NCBI RefSeq assembly: GCF_001653715.1
Contig: NZ_LWHQ01000010.1
Location: forward strand, 260,461-296,910
Direction: 5' to 3'
From: Methylobacterium platani
Lineage (GTDB): Bacteria > Pseudomonadota > Alphaproteobacteria > Rhizobiales > Beijerinckiaceae
Length of the DNA stretch: 36,450 nt
A program made the translations under genes and the position numbers. The notes under the pieces were generated by a model. That model had not been told where the DNA came from and ran no database searches. It saw only the letters and a program-made list of their open reading frames with translations. This document shows, one piece after another, positions 21,389-30,540 of the stretch (its first letter is position 1; every line of letters starts with the position of its first letter).

Positions 21389-22591
21389 TCAGCGCTGCTC
21401 GGTGGAGGCGGGGGCGGGATGGGATCCCGTCGTGGCCGCCGCCATCGTGGTGGTCTCGAACGGCACCGCCGCGACCTTGGTGCCGGCGACGATCTTCTGG
21501 AAGCCCTCGGCGACGACCCGGTCGCCCTCCTTGAGCCCGTCGCGGATCACCCACTGGCCCTCGACCACCGGGCCGACCTCGACCGGCTGCAGCACCACCT
21601 TGTCGCCCTCCCCGACGAGCCAGACCTGGGCACGGCCGTCGTTGGAGCGGTGCACCGCCTGCTGCGGCACCGCGATGGCGTCGGAATCGATGCCCTGCTT
21701 GATCCGGGCGCGGACATACATGCCGGGGAAGAGCTCGCCGTGCGGGTTCGGTACCACGGCGCGAAGCGTCACCTGGCCGGTGCTCGGATCGGCGGTCACG
21801 TCGGAGAACAGCAGCCGGCCCGGCTCGGGATAGAGCGAGCCGTCGTCCATGATGACGCGCACGCTCGCCACGTCGGGGGCGAGGCGGTCGAGCTCGCCGC
21901 TGGCGAGATCCCGGCGCAGCTTGTTCAGCTCGCCGACCGACTGGGTGATGTCGACGTAGATCGGATCGAGCTGCTGGACCGTCGCCAGGTTGCTGGCGCC
22001 TCCCTGCTCGACGAGGGCGCCTTCGGTCACCAGCGCCCGGCCGATGCGGCCCGAGATCGGCGCCCGCACGTCGGTGTAGCCGAGGTTGAGCTGGGCCCGG
22101 TCGCGGGCGGCCTTGGCGCCGGCGACCTCGGCCTCGGCCTGCTTCTGGGCCGCGAAGGCGGCGTCGTACTGCGCCTGGCTGGCGGTCTGGCGCGAGAGCA
22201 GGGTCTCCAGGCGCTCGGCCTGCTGGCGGGTCAGCACCAGGGCGGCCTCGGCCTTGGCGAGCGTCGCCTCGGCGCTGGCGAGGTCGGCGCGGAACGGCAT
22301 CGGGTCGATCTTGTAGAGGACGTCGCCCTCCTTGACCTGGCTGCCCTGCTCGAAGGTGCGCTTGATCACGAGGCCGGCGACGCGCGCCCGCACCTCGGCG
22401 ATGCGGGTCGGCGCGGCGCGTCCGGGCAGGTCGCGCTCGTAGGGGATCGGCTGGTGCTTCACCGTCACGATCGAGACCTCCGGCGGGGCGGCCGGAGCCG
22501 CGGGCGCGGCGGCCTGCTCGGCCGGCTTGCAGGCGGCGAGCCCGAGGAAGAGGGCGGTCGCTCCGAGGAGGAGGCGGCGGCGTTGGGTCAC
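21389..22591 (-). CDS. RND efflux periplasmic adaptor lipoprotein
   Basis: A 400-residue membrane-fusion protein with GTG start at 22589-22591 (VTQRRRLLLGATALFLGLAAC). The lipobox LAAC near residue 21 predicts lipidation at the inner membrane. Features of the AcrA/MexA family are in order: a beta-barrel and lipoyl half (AEVRARVAGLVIKRTFEQGSQVKEGD), a helical hairpin (ADLASAEATLAKAEAALVLTRQQ through AKAARDRAQLNLGYTDVRAP), the second lipoyl half (ISGRIGRALVTEGALV), and a C-terminal barrel (AIAVPQQAVHRSNDGRAQVWLV). It precedes the RND pump by 13 bases and forms an operon with it. No TetR-type regulator is adjacent; the 280-base region upstream shows none. Confidence 0.95.
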   Translation of the reverse strand: MTQRRRLLLGATALFLGLAACKPAEQAAAPAAPAAPPEVSIVTVKHQPIPYERDLPGRAAPTRIAEVRARVAGLVIKRTFEQGSQVKEGDVLYKIDPMPFRADLASAEATLAKAEAALVLTRQQAERLETLLSRQTASQAQYDAAFAAQKQAEAEVAGAKAARDRAQLNLGYTDVRAPISGRIGRALVTEGALVEQGGASNLATVQQLDPIYVDITQSVGELNKLRRDLASGELDRLAPDVASVRVIMDDGSLYPEPGRLLFSDVTADPSTGQVTLRAVVPNPHGELFPGMYVRARIKQGIDSDAIAVPQQAVHRSNDGRAQVWLVGEGDKVVLQPVEVGPVVEGQWVIRDGLKEGDRVVAEGFQKIVAGTKVAAVPFETTTMAAATTGSHPAPASTEQR

Positions 22592-22871
22592 GGGTCGGTC
22601 TTTCCTGCGCGGGGAGGGGACGCCGCCGCGGCGCGTCGCGCCGCCGGGCATCCGGCAATGGGTCCGGTGAGACGTCGGTCCGAAGAGGACCGGCCGTCGA
22701 GCCTCGACGGTTCACGGGCGGGGCGCGCCGCGAACCGGGCCGTCCTGCGGGATCACGCATCGGTTCCGCTGCCGGCGCGCGCCGTGTCGGCACGGCTCAC
22801 CGGTCGGCCGGGAGGCTCGCAGGGTTCCGAGGCGGAGATGTGACGGCAGGTCCGCGTCCGGCGGCGGGCCG

Positions 22872-23276
22872 TCAGGCGCCGCGCTTCGGCGGGCGCTCGG
22901 GCAAGGCGGCGCCCTCGCGTGCCAGGGCGCCGAGGCGGCGGGGCGGCAGCAGCGTCGCGGCGCTCGCGGCCGGGCCGTCGCCGGCGCAGGCCTGGGCCAG
23001 GCTGGCGGCCCCGCCGTCGTCGGGCCGCGGGTTGTCGACGCCGCCGGCGGTGAGGGTGCAGGTCGGGGCCTTGACCCAGTGGGCGTGCAGGCTCGCCATC
23101 GGCGAGGCGCCGTGCGCGGCGCGCAGCACGGGCTCGGTGCGGCCGACCGCGGCATCCGCCGCCGACACCGCCAGGAAGGCGAGGCCGAGGCCGAGAAGGG
23201 CGGTCGCGCAGAAACGCGCGAGAGATGTCCAGAGACGACCGGTCACGGAGCGGGACAGTGGGGGTTCCGACCGCAC
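22872..23276 (-). CDS. Hypothetical secreted protein
   Basis: A reading of 134 codons from GTG 23274-23276; a GTG at 23244-23246 (VTGRLWTSLARF) would give 124 residues with a better signal peptide. No ribosome site is clear for either. The sequence TALLGLGLAFLAVSAADAAVG looks like a signal peptide with an A-x-A cleavage site. The mature part is short, Ala/Pro-rich, and has two Cys (APTCTLTAGG, LAQACAGDG) that could form a disulphide. I do not recognise the family. The coding strand is divergent from the thiolase gene. The 280 bases between this stop and the efflux adaptor hold no gene I can support. GC bias makes this call uncertain. Confidence 0.5.
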   Translation of the reverse strand: MRSEPPLSRSVTGRLWTSLARFCATALLGLGLAFLAVSAADAAVGRTEPVLRAAHGASPMASLHAHWVKAPTCTLTAGGVDNPRPDDGGAASLAQACAGDGPAASAATLLPPRRLGALAREGAALPERPPKRGA

Positions 23277-23398
23277 CGCACAAGGAGCCGCGACATTCTG
23301 TCAGCCCGGCCGAGGGGCCGTCGCGGCGGCCTCCGGGGGCTTGATCGGAGCCCCGCTCCGCCGTACCGATTTTTCGAAACGAAGCACGGGAGGAGCCC

Positions 23399-24613
<1,215 letters not shown>

Positions 24614-24690
24614 CCGGACGTCCACGGCGGAGCGCGGCGGCTCGCCCGCCTTCCGCCGCGGGCGCGGCCGGGGCGGATGCGGTCTTCCGG

Positions 24691-24735
24691 CGCCCCGCCC
24701 CGCCGTCCCGCACTGCACCATGGCGGGGCGGGGCG
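24691..24735 (+). terminator. GC-rich stem-loop after pcaF
   Basis: Perfect 14-base arms CGCCCCGCCCCGCC and GGCGGGGCGGGGCG enclose a 17-base loop, about 80 bases after the thiolase stop and 175 bases before the next gene. No T-run follows. It could terminate pcaF transcription or act in the leader of the regulator gene. The rest of 24614-24911 holds no gene I can support. Confidence 0.55.
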
Positions 24736-24911
24736 GCATGGGCTAAGTATGACACGGTCTCGCCCTTCCCCGGAACCGCCCGGACGACGCTCCCGCCCCG
24801 CGGGATCCGAGCCCGCGGCGCAAGCGATCCCATGAACCGTCACAGCCCTTCCCCCGTCCTCCCGCGGCGCAAGCGACGCCGCTCCGCCCGTCCGTCGCGG
24901 TGAGGCCCGCC

Positions 24912-25871
24912 ATGCCCAGCAGAACCGGATCGCGCCCCGGCGCGGACGAGCCCGCGAGCGCCGCCGAGGCCGAGGACAACGCCGCCGGCGACGCGGAATC
25001 GGAGTTCCTGACCGTGCTCGGCCAGCGCGTCCGCACCATGCGGGCGGTGCGGGCGATGTCGCGCAAGATGCTGTCGCAGACCTCCGGCCTGTCGGAGCGC
25101 TACATCGCCCAGCTCGAGGGCGGGCAGGGCAACGTCTCGATCATCCTGCTGCGCCGGGTGGCGCTGGCCATGGGGGTGCGGCTCGAGGACCTGATCGCCG
25201 CGGTCGAGAGCCCGCCGGACTGGCCGGTGGTGCGCGACCTGCTGCAGAAGGCGGGCGCCGACCAGATCGCCGAGGCCAAGCGCGTCCTCTCGGGCTCGGC
25301 CGCGCCCGGCGACGCGCCGATGCAGCGCGTGGCGCTGATCGGCCTGCGCGGCGCCGGCAAGTCGACCCTCGGGCGGATCCTCGCCGAGCGGATGGGCTGG
25401 ACCTTCGTCGAGCTCAACCGCGAGATCGAGCGCGAGAACGGCCTGTCGGTGGCGGAGATCTTCGCGATCTACGGCCAGGAGACCTATCGCCGCCTGGAGC
25501 AGGGGGCGTTGCGCCGCCTCGCCGAGCGGCCGGGCCCGATGGTGCTGGCGACCGGCGGCGGCATCGTCGCCGAGCCGGTCACCTTCGACCTGCTGCTCTC
25601 GGCCTTCTTCACCGTCTGGCTCAAGGCGCGGCCGGAGGAGCACATCCACCGCGTCCGCGAGCAGGCGGCGAAGGGCATCGCCCCGACGCGGATCCCCGAC
25701 AGCGACAACGCCCTGCGGGAGATCCGCGGCATCCTGGTCAGCCGCGAGCCTCTCTACGCCCGCGCCCGCGCGGTGATCGACACCGCCGACCACACCGTCG
25801 CCGAGACCGCCGCCGAGCTGACCGGCCTCGTCGAGGGCTATCTCGGGGGCGGGGCGCGGCGCGGGGCCTGA
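24912..25871 (+). CDS. BzdR/BoxR-type regulator: HTH domain fused to shikimate-kinase-like domain
   Basis: A 319-residue protein starting at ATG 24912; GTG 24900 is less likely. An acidic leader (1-30) precedes an XRE-type helix-turn-helix (about 33-95: LGQRVRTMRAVRAMSRKML, SGLSERYIAQLEGGQGNVS). A linker leads to a shikimate-kinase-like domain with P-loop GLRGAGKST (144-152), a FVELNREIERENG segment and VLATGGGIVAEP (211-222). In Azoarcus BzdR and BoxR, this architecture represses benzoate genes and is relieved by benzoyl-CoA bound to the kinase-like domain. The shikimate-binding D of SK (DxD) reads LNREIE, consistent with a sensory role and no kinase activity. The upstream pcaF supports control of an aromatic pathway; the rest of it must be elsewhere. 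Confidence 0.88.
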   Translation: MPSRTGSRPGADEPASAAEAEDNAAGDAESEFLTVLGQRVRTMRAVRAMSRKMLSQTSGLSERYIAQLEGGQGNVSIILLRRVALAMGVRLEDLIAAVESPPDWPVVRDLLQKAGADQIAEAKRVLSGSAAPGDAPMQRVALIGLRGAGKSTLGRILAERMGWTFVELNREIERENGLSVAEIFAIYGQETYRRLEQGALRRLAERPGPMVLATGGGIVAEPVTFDLLLSAFFTVWLKARPEEHIHRVREQAAKGIAPTRIPDSDNALREIRGILVSREPLYARARAVIDTADHTVAETAAELTGLVEGYLGGGARRGA

Positions 25872-25996
25872 GGCTCCCGCGCCACGGCCGGGCCTCCGGC
25901 GACGAAAATCGCCCGCGGCCGGAACGCCGCACGTATTCTGGCCGCAAATGAGTCGGCAGGCTCCGGCAACGGATGATGGCGGCGTCGAGGAGCACG

Positions 25997-27037
25997 ATGG
26001 AGAGTTCGAACCGGGCCGGGAGCTACGCGGCGGAGGCCGAGGCGGGCGGGCAGGTGGTCGAGGCGGCGCATTTCTCCGCCATCCGCAGCGTCCGCACCGA
26101 GGCCGAGGCGCTCATGACCCTCGCCCGCGCCCTCGACCACGAGCTGAAGGCCGGGTTCGGCGCCGCCGTCGCGGCGATCCACGAGATCCCCGGCCGGGTG
26201 ATCGTGTCGGGCATCGGCAAGAGCGGCCATATCGGCCGCAAGATCGCCTCGACGCTGGCCTCCACCGGCACGCCGGCCTCGTTCATCCACCCGAGCGAGG
26301 CCAGCCACGGCGACCTCGGGATGATCACCCAGCAGGACATCGTCATCGCCTTGTCCTGGTCGGGCGAGACGACCGAGCTCGGCGACCTGATCAGCTTCGC
26401 GAAGCGCTTCGCCGTGCGGCTGATCGGCATGACCTCGAACCCGGCCAGCACGCTCGGCCAGGCCGCCGACATCCTGCTGCCGCTGCCGCTGGTGAAGGAG
26501 GCCTGCCCGCACAACCTCGCGCCGACCTCGTCGAGCGTGATCCAGCTCGCGCTCGGCGACGCGCTGGCGGTGGCGCTCCTGGAGCGCCGCGGCTTCTCGG
26601 CCAGCGACTTCAAGGTCTTCCATCCCGGCGGCAAGCTCGCGGCGCGGCTCAAGACCGTGGCGCAGCTGATGCACGCCGGCGAGGAGATGCCGCTGGTGCC
26701 CCGGGGCCTGCGGGTCTCGGAGGCGCTGATCGCCGTGATGGGCAAGCGCTTCGGCTGCGCCGGCATCGTCGACGATCACGGCCAGCTCGTCGGCATGATC
26801 ACCGACGGCGACGTGCGCCGCCACATGAGCGCGGGCGCCGGCCACAGCGACCTCCTCGCCCGCCGGGTCGAGGAGGTGATGACGCCGACCCCGATCACCA
26901 CCACCCCCGGCACCTTCGCCAGCGCCGCCCTGGAGCTGATGAACCGCAGCCGGATCACCGCCCTGTTCGCGGTGGAGCGCGGGCGCCCGGTCGGCATCCT
27001 GCACATCCACGACATTCTTCGGGCGGGGGTGGTCTGA
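25997..27037 (+). CDS. KpsF/GutQ family arabinose-5-phosphate isomerase
   Basis: A 346-residue protein starting at ATG 25997 just after GAGGAG; ATG 25973 would add 8 residues. The SIS domain holds the family signature SGIGKSGHIGRKIASTLASTG (about 71-91) and HPSEASHGDLGMI (98-110), and LAPTSSSVIQLALGDALAVALLERRGF. Two CBS domains follow (about 220-280 and 290-346), each with a G-[IV]-[IL] core. The enzyme converts ribulose-5-phosphate to arabinose-5-phosphate, the first committed step to Kdo for lipopolysaccharide. Other Kdo genes are absent here, so the paralogue role is open. It ends 10 bases before a long inverted repeat. Confidence 0.93.
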   Translation: MESSNRAGSYAAEAEAGGQVVEAAHFSAIRSVRTEAEALMTLARALDHELKAGFGAAVAAIHEIPGRVIVSGIGKSGHIGRKIASTLASTGTPASFIHPSEASHGDLGMITQQDIVIALSWSGETTELGDLISFAKRFAVRLIGMTSNPASTLGQAADILLPLPLVKEACPHNLAPTSSSVIQLALGDALAVALLERRGFSASDFKVFHPGGKLAARLKTVAQLMHAGEEMPLVPRGLRVSEALIAVMGKRFGCAGIVDDHGQLVGMITDGDVRRHMSAGAGHSDLLARRVEEVMTPTPITTTPGTFASAALELMNRSRITALFAVERGRPVGILHIHDILRAGVV

Positions 27038-27047
27038 CGGCGGGGTT

Positions 27048-27380
27048 AAACAGCGTCCGATGGCGACGCGGCACAGCACACGACACTGGCATGCAGCGAA
27101 AGTTCGGCGCAGCCAAGATTCCTCGCTCGGCCCAACCCGCTTCCGCTTCTCCCCCCTTTCCCGGACGACTGGAACGAAGTGGAAGGAGATCCGGGATCCA
27201 GCGCAAAAAGTCGCGAAGCGTCTGTTTGTTTGCAACGGTACAACATTCAGAGCCGCTTCGCGGCGCTTCTTGTGCTGGATCCCGGATCTCCTTCCGCTGA
27301 CGCTGCAGTCGTCCGGGAAAGGAGGAGAGGCGGAGACGCGACTGTCGTAGACTGTATCGTGTCGCGATCGGATACTGTTT
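27048..27380. repeat. Long imperfect inverted repeat, MITE-like
   Basis: The roughly 333-base element folds on itself. Outer arms near 27048-27085 and 27343-27380 match at most positions (AAACAG...CTGTTT ends). Inner arms match perfectly over 14 bases (27157-27170 with 27307-27320) and 22 bases (27181-27202 with 27274-27295). The apex has GCGAAGCG (27213-27220) and CGCTTCGC (27254-27261). The left arm has about 55 extra bases. No transposase or target duplication is seen. It resembles a miniature mobile element or composite palindromic repeat. The whole 27038-27450 gap has no gene I can support. Confidence 0.8.
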
Positions 27381-27403
27381 TCGATCTTTGGCTTTGCCGC
27401 CAT

Positions 27404-27438
27404 CCTCTCGACGAACCGGCATCCGCTTCGTCGAGGGG
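27404..27438. repeat. Palindromic repeat near the NTF2-like gene
   Basis: Arms CCTCTCGACGAA and TTCGTCGAGGGG (11 of 12 pair) surround CCGGCATCCGC. It begins 13 bases beyond the stop of the minus-strand NTF2-like gene and may end its transcript. Its core is shared with the repeat at 36293-36362. Confidence 0.6.
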
Positions 27439-27450
27439 ACGCTCCAGTTA

Positions 27451-27864
27451 TCACGGCGGCAACCGCGACAGCGTCCTGATTCCCACCCAGCCCCAATAGA
27501 CCCGGTGATGGGCGATGAGCCCATCGGACACGTCGATCATCTCCATGAGGTCGATCTGGTCGCCCTCGGGCGTCTGGCGCGGGTATTCCCACGCCAGTTG
27601 CTGCCCGTTGGAGAAGAAGACGCTCGTGCGGTACCAGCGGCCCAGGCCGTTCTGCGGCGAGCGGAATCCGGTCTCGAAGAAATCCCTGATCGCGGGCTTG
27701 CCCATCAGCACCCCGGTACCGCCCTCGGGCAGGGCCGCCCAGACCAGCGGGCTCTCGAAAACGGCATCGTCGGCGTAGAGCGTCATCAATCCTTCGATGT
27801 CGCGACGCACGACGGTGTCGTGCCACTGCGCGTGGATGTGGCGGATGGCAGCGTCCAGGCTCAT
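27451..27864 (-). CDS. Nuclear transport factor 2 (SnoaL)-like protein
   Basis: A 137-residue protein starting at ATG 27862-27864, about 7 bases after GAGGA. The helical start (MSLDAAIRHIHAQWHDTVVRRD), then IEGLMTLYADDAVFESPLVW, GKPAIRDFFETGF and the beta strands WYRTSVFFSNGQQLAWEYPRQ and IDLMEMIDVSDGLIAHHRVYWGW match the cone-shaped NTF2/SnoaL-like fold. Such proteins include small isomerases and ligand-binding proteins; the substrate is not evident. Polar residues in the pocket (Asp in YADDAV, His in IAHHRVYW) are at the usual positions. It follows the FMN reductase gene on the same strand after 86 bases and may be cotranscribed. Confidence 0.85.
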   Translation of the reverse strand: MSLDAAIRHIHAQWHDTVVRRDIEGLMTLYADDAVFESPLVWAALPEGGTGVLMGKPAIRDFFETGFRSPQNGLGRWYRTSVFFSNGQQLAWEYPRQTPEGDQIDLMEMIDVSDGLIAHHRVYWGWVGIRTLSRLPP

Positions 27865-27950
27865 GGTCGATCCTCGCCGGCGCGATCGGTGGCCGGTGCC
27901 GGACGTTAGCTCCGCGCCCCCCGCGCATGCTTCGGTGCCGGCCGAACCGT

Positions 27951-28529
27951 TCAGTACGGCACCCCACCCCGCCGCTTCTCCCGCAGCGCCTCGGCGTACC
28001 ACGTCATTTCGTCGAGGAACCGCCCCGTCGGGCGCTCCAGCCACGGCTGGAGCGGACGCCCGTCCTCGTCGAGCGCCTTGTGCACCTCGGGAATCGGCAG
28101 CAGGGAGGGGATGCTCGGGGTGCCGAGTTCGCCCAGCATCGCGCGCAGCTGCATCGCCGCCCGCACGCCGCCGTAGCGGCCGGCCGAGTAGCAGACGATC
28201 GCCGAGGGCCGCCAGAAATACTCCTCCAGGAAGTGGTCGAGGGTGTTCGACAGGGCCGGCGGGATGCTGTGATTGTACTCCGCCGAGACCACCACGAAGC
28301 CGTCCGCCCGGCGGTAGAGGGCGGCGAGCCGCTCCAGCGGCTCGGGCGCCTCGCCCTTCGGGTATTCCTTGTACATCCGCTCCAGCAGCGGCAGGGCGAG
28401 TTCGGCCGGATCGACCAGCGGCGCCTCGTGGCCGCGGGATTCGAGGGCCTGGACCAGGTAGCGGGCGGCGCGGAGCCCGTTGCGCCCCTGGCGCACCGAA
28501 CCGAGGATGACCGGGAACACGAGCGACAT
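27951..28529 (-). CDS. NADPH-dependent FMN reductase-family protein
   Basis: A 192-residue flavodoxin-like protein starting at ATG 28527-28529. The phosphate-binding loop GSVRQGRNGLRAARYL (10-25) and the isoalloxazine-binding segment VVVSAEYNHSIPPALSNTLDH (about 79-99) are classic for this family, as is the YSAGRYGGVRAAMQLRAML strand-helix. It should bind FMN and reduce it or quinones with NADPH in the cytoplasm. It follows the TRAP transporter genes by 47 bases. Its ribosome site (GGAG) lies in the 3' arm of a perfect hairpin (28536-28565), so translation may depend on melting this structure. Confidence 0.9.
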   Translation of the reverse strand: MSLVFPVILGSVRQGRNGLRAARYLVQALESRGHEAPLVDPAELALPLLERMYKEYPKGEAPEPLERLAALYRRADGFVVVSAEYNHSIPPALSNTLDHFLEEYFWRPSAIVCYSAGRYGGVRAAMQLRAMLGELGTPSIPSLLPIPEVHKALDEDGRPLQPWLERPTGRFLDEMTWYAEALREKRRGGVPY

Positions 28530-28535
28530 GGCGGG

Positions 28536-28565
28536 ACTCCGGGAAGCGAAGATTCTTCCCGGAGT
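28536..28565 (-). promoter_or_regulatory. Hairpin enclosing the ribosome site of the FMN reductase gene
   Basis: Perfect 11-base arms ACTCCGGGAAG and CTTCCCGGAGT with an 8-base loop lie between the dctM stop (28577) and the FMN reductase start (28529). On the mRNA the GGAG ribosome site is in the second arm, 7 bases before ATG. It may act as an attenuator, a terminator for the TRAP genes, or a translational switch. Confidence 0.55.
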
Positions 28566-28576
28566 CTAACATCACC

Positions 28577-29902
28577 TCACATCATCCCGAGCATCCGCGG
28601 CAGCCACAACGAGATCGCCGGGACGTAGGTCACGATCACCAGGAAGATCAGCATGGTGAGCAGCCACGGCCAGACCGCGATGGTCAGTTCCGTGATGCCC
28701 ATCCGGGTGATGCCCGACGCGACGTAGAGGTTGAGGCCGACCGGCGGGTGGCACATCCCCACCTCCATGTTGACCACGATCAGGATGCCGAAATGCACCG
28801 GGTCGATGCCGAGCTTGGCGGCGATCGGGAACAGGATCGGCGCCATGATCAGTACGATGGAGGAGGGCTCCATCACGTTGCCGGCCAAGAGCAGCAGCAG
28901 GTTGACGATCAGCAGGAACACCACCCAGTTGAGGCCGGCCCCGGTGATCCAGCTCGCCATCGCCTGCGGGATCTGCTCGCTCGTCATCAGGAACGAGAAC
29001 AGCACCGCGTTGGTGATGATGTAGAGCAGCATCGCGCTCATGTTGGCGGAATCGAGCAGCACCCGCGGCACGTCTTTCCAGGTGAGGTCCCGGTAGACGA
29101 ACAGCGCGATCACGAAGGCGTAGACGGCGCTGACCGCCGCCGCCTCGGTCGGGGTGAAGGCGCCGGTATAGATGCCGCCCAGCACCAGCACGATCAGCGA
29201 CAGGCCCCAGACCGACTTGCGGAACGCGACCCAGCGCTCGCGCCAGCTGGCCTTCGGCATCCGCGGATAGCCGAACTTGCGCGCCCGGTACCAGGTGGTG
29301 AGGCCGAGCAAAGCCGCCAGCATCAGGCCCGGGATCACGCCGGCGACGAACAGCGTCGAGATCGAGGCCGAGGAGACGCGCTGGCCGTCGGGCCCGGTCA
29401 CCACCGCGCCACTCGTCGCCACCGAGTACATCACCATGACGATCGAGGGCGGGATCAGGATGCCGAGCGCCCCCGAGGTGGTGATGACGCCGGCGCCGAA
29501 GCGCTTCGGGAACCCCTGGGCCACCATGGCCGGCAGGATGATCGAGCCGATCGCCACCACGGTGGCCGGGCTCGAGCCCGAGATCGCGGCGAACAGCGCG
29601 CAGGCCATCACGCCGGCGAGCCCGAGGCCCCCGTGCCAGTGGCCGATCATCGAGGTGGCGAAGTTGATCATCCGGCGGGCGACGCCGCCATGGGTCAGGA
29701 AGTTGCCCGACAGGATGAAGAACGGGATCGCCATGATCTCGAAGTTCTCGATTCCCGTGAACAGCTTGAGCGCCACCGCCTCGATCGGCACGGTGGTCAT
29801 GGTGAACAGGAAGGTGAGGACCGACAGGCCGAGCGCGATCGAGATCGGCATGCCGGTGAGCATCAGGGCGATGAGCAGCCCGAAGATGATGGCGGCGTTC
29901 AT
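28577..29902 (-). CDS. dctM: TRAP transporter large permease DctM
   Basis: A 441-residue integral membrane protein of the DctM type starting at ATG 29900-29902, overlapping the dctQ stop by ATGA. The family signature is clear: FFILSGNFLTHGGVARRMINFATSMIGHWHGGLG, AISGSSPATVVAIGSIILPAM, GALGILIPPSIVMVMY and a C-terminal VHFGILIVVNMEVGMCHPPVGLN, with about 12 transmembrane helices. It should import an organic acid with sodium or protons, with DctQ and a periplasmic DctP. No DctP gene is found in the window. Confidence 0.95.
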   Translation of the reverse strand: MNAAIIFGLLIALMLTGMPISIALGLSVLTFLFTMTTVPIEAVALKLFTGIENFEIMAIPFFILSGNFLTHGGVARRMINFATSMIGHWHGGLGLAGVMACALFAAISGSSPATVVAIGSIILPAMVAQGFPKRFGAGVITTSGALGILIPPSIVMVMYSVATSGAVVTGPDGQRVSSASISTLFVAGVIPGLMLAALLGLTTWYRARKFGYPRMPKASWRERWVAFRKSVWGLSLIVLVLGGIYTGAFTPTEAAAVSAVYAFVIALFVYRDLTWKDVPRVLLDSANMSAMLLYIITNAVLFSFLMTSEQIPQAMASWITGAGLNWVVFLLIVNLLLLLAGNVMEPSSIVLIMAPILFPIAAKLGIDPVHFGILIVVNMEVGMCHPPVGLNLYVASGITRMGITELTIAVWPWLLTMLIFLVIVTYVPAISLWLPRMLGMM

Positions 29903-30501
29903 CGGGCGGTGCCTCCGGTGCGGGCTTCCTCGGCGGCGAGGTCCTGTGCGGCGTGCGGGCTCTCGACCACGCCCTCGACGTGGCCCGGATCGTGGTGGGG
30001 CAGCTCCCCGGTGCGCCAGAAGCTCCAGGCGACCTGGAGGAAGCGGAAGCACATCAGGTAGGAGCCGAGCGGGATCGCCAGGTAGACGACCCAGCTCGGG
30101 ATCTCGAGGTCGGGCGTGGTCTGGTCGGTGTCGACGAGGCCGTAGACGAAGCGCGCGCCCATCGTGCCGACGATGGCGGTGAACAGGGCGCCGCAGAGGA
30201 GCCCGAACAGCACGACCCGGTTGCGCCAGGCCGGCGGCAGCTGGTTCACCGCCACATCGACGCCGACATGGATGCCGGTGCGCACGCCATAAGCCGCGCC
30301 GAACTTCGCCATCCAGACGAACATGTAGATGCACAGCTCCTGGGCCCAGGAGAGGTGGATGGCAGCGGTGATCGGGTAGAGCGCGTCGATGCCCGACGCA
30401 TAGCGGTGGACCACGGCGACGAAGATCAGCAGCGTCGCGCCGGCCATCAGGCTCGCGATCAGGATCTCCTCGAGGCGGTCGAGGATGCGCAGGGGGTGCA
30501 T
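29899..30501 (-). CDS. dctQ: TRAP transporter small permease DctQ
   Basis: A 200-residue protein starting at ATG 30499-30501 with four predicted membrane helices (about 14-34, 50-70, 90-112, 134-152). Typical DctQ features are LEEILIASLMAGATLLIFVAVVHRY near the N-terminus, SWAQELCIYMFVWMAKFGAAYGVRTGIHVGVD and a cytoplasmic acidic tail. It forms the membrane complex with DctM, to which it is coupled by a 4-base overlap. The gene upstream on the same strand is a glutathione transferase (39-base gap), not a DctP, so the solute-binding partner lies elsewhere or is supplied by another TRAP system. Confidence 0.93.
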   Translation of the reverse strand: MHPLRILDRLEEILIASLMAGATLLIFVAVVHRYASGIDALYPITAAIHLSWAQELCIYMFVWMAKFGAAYGVRTGIHVGVDVAVNQLPPAWRNRVVLFGLLCGALFTAIVGTMGARFVYGLVDTDQTTPDLEIPSWVVYLAIPLGSYLMCFRFLQVAWSFWRTGELPHHDPGHVEGVVESPHAAQDLAAEEARTGGTAR

Positions 30502-30540
30502 GGGGTCTCCCGGAAAGGGCGGGGGTGTCTCGGGCGGGCG

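Noticed and set aside
24912..25871. Shikimate kinase of aromatic amino-acid synthesis
   Set aside because: The N-terminal helix-turn-helix and the changed substrate motif point to a BzdR/BoxR-type regulator.
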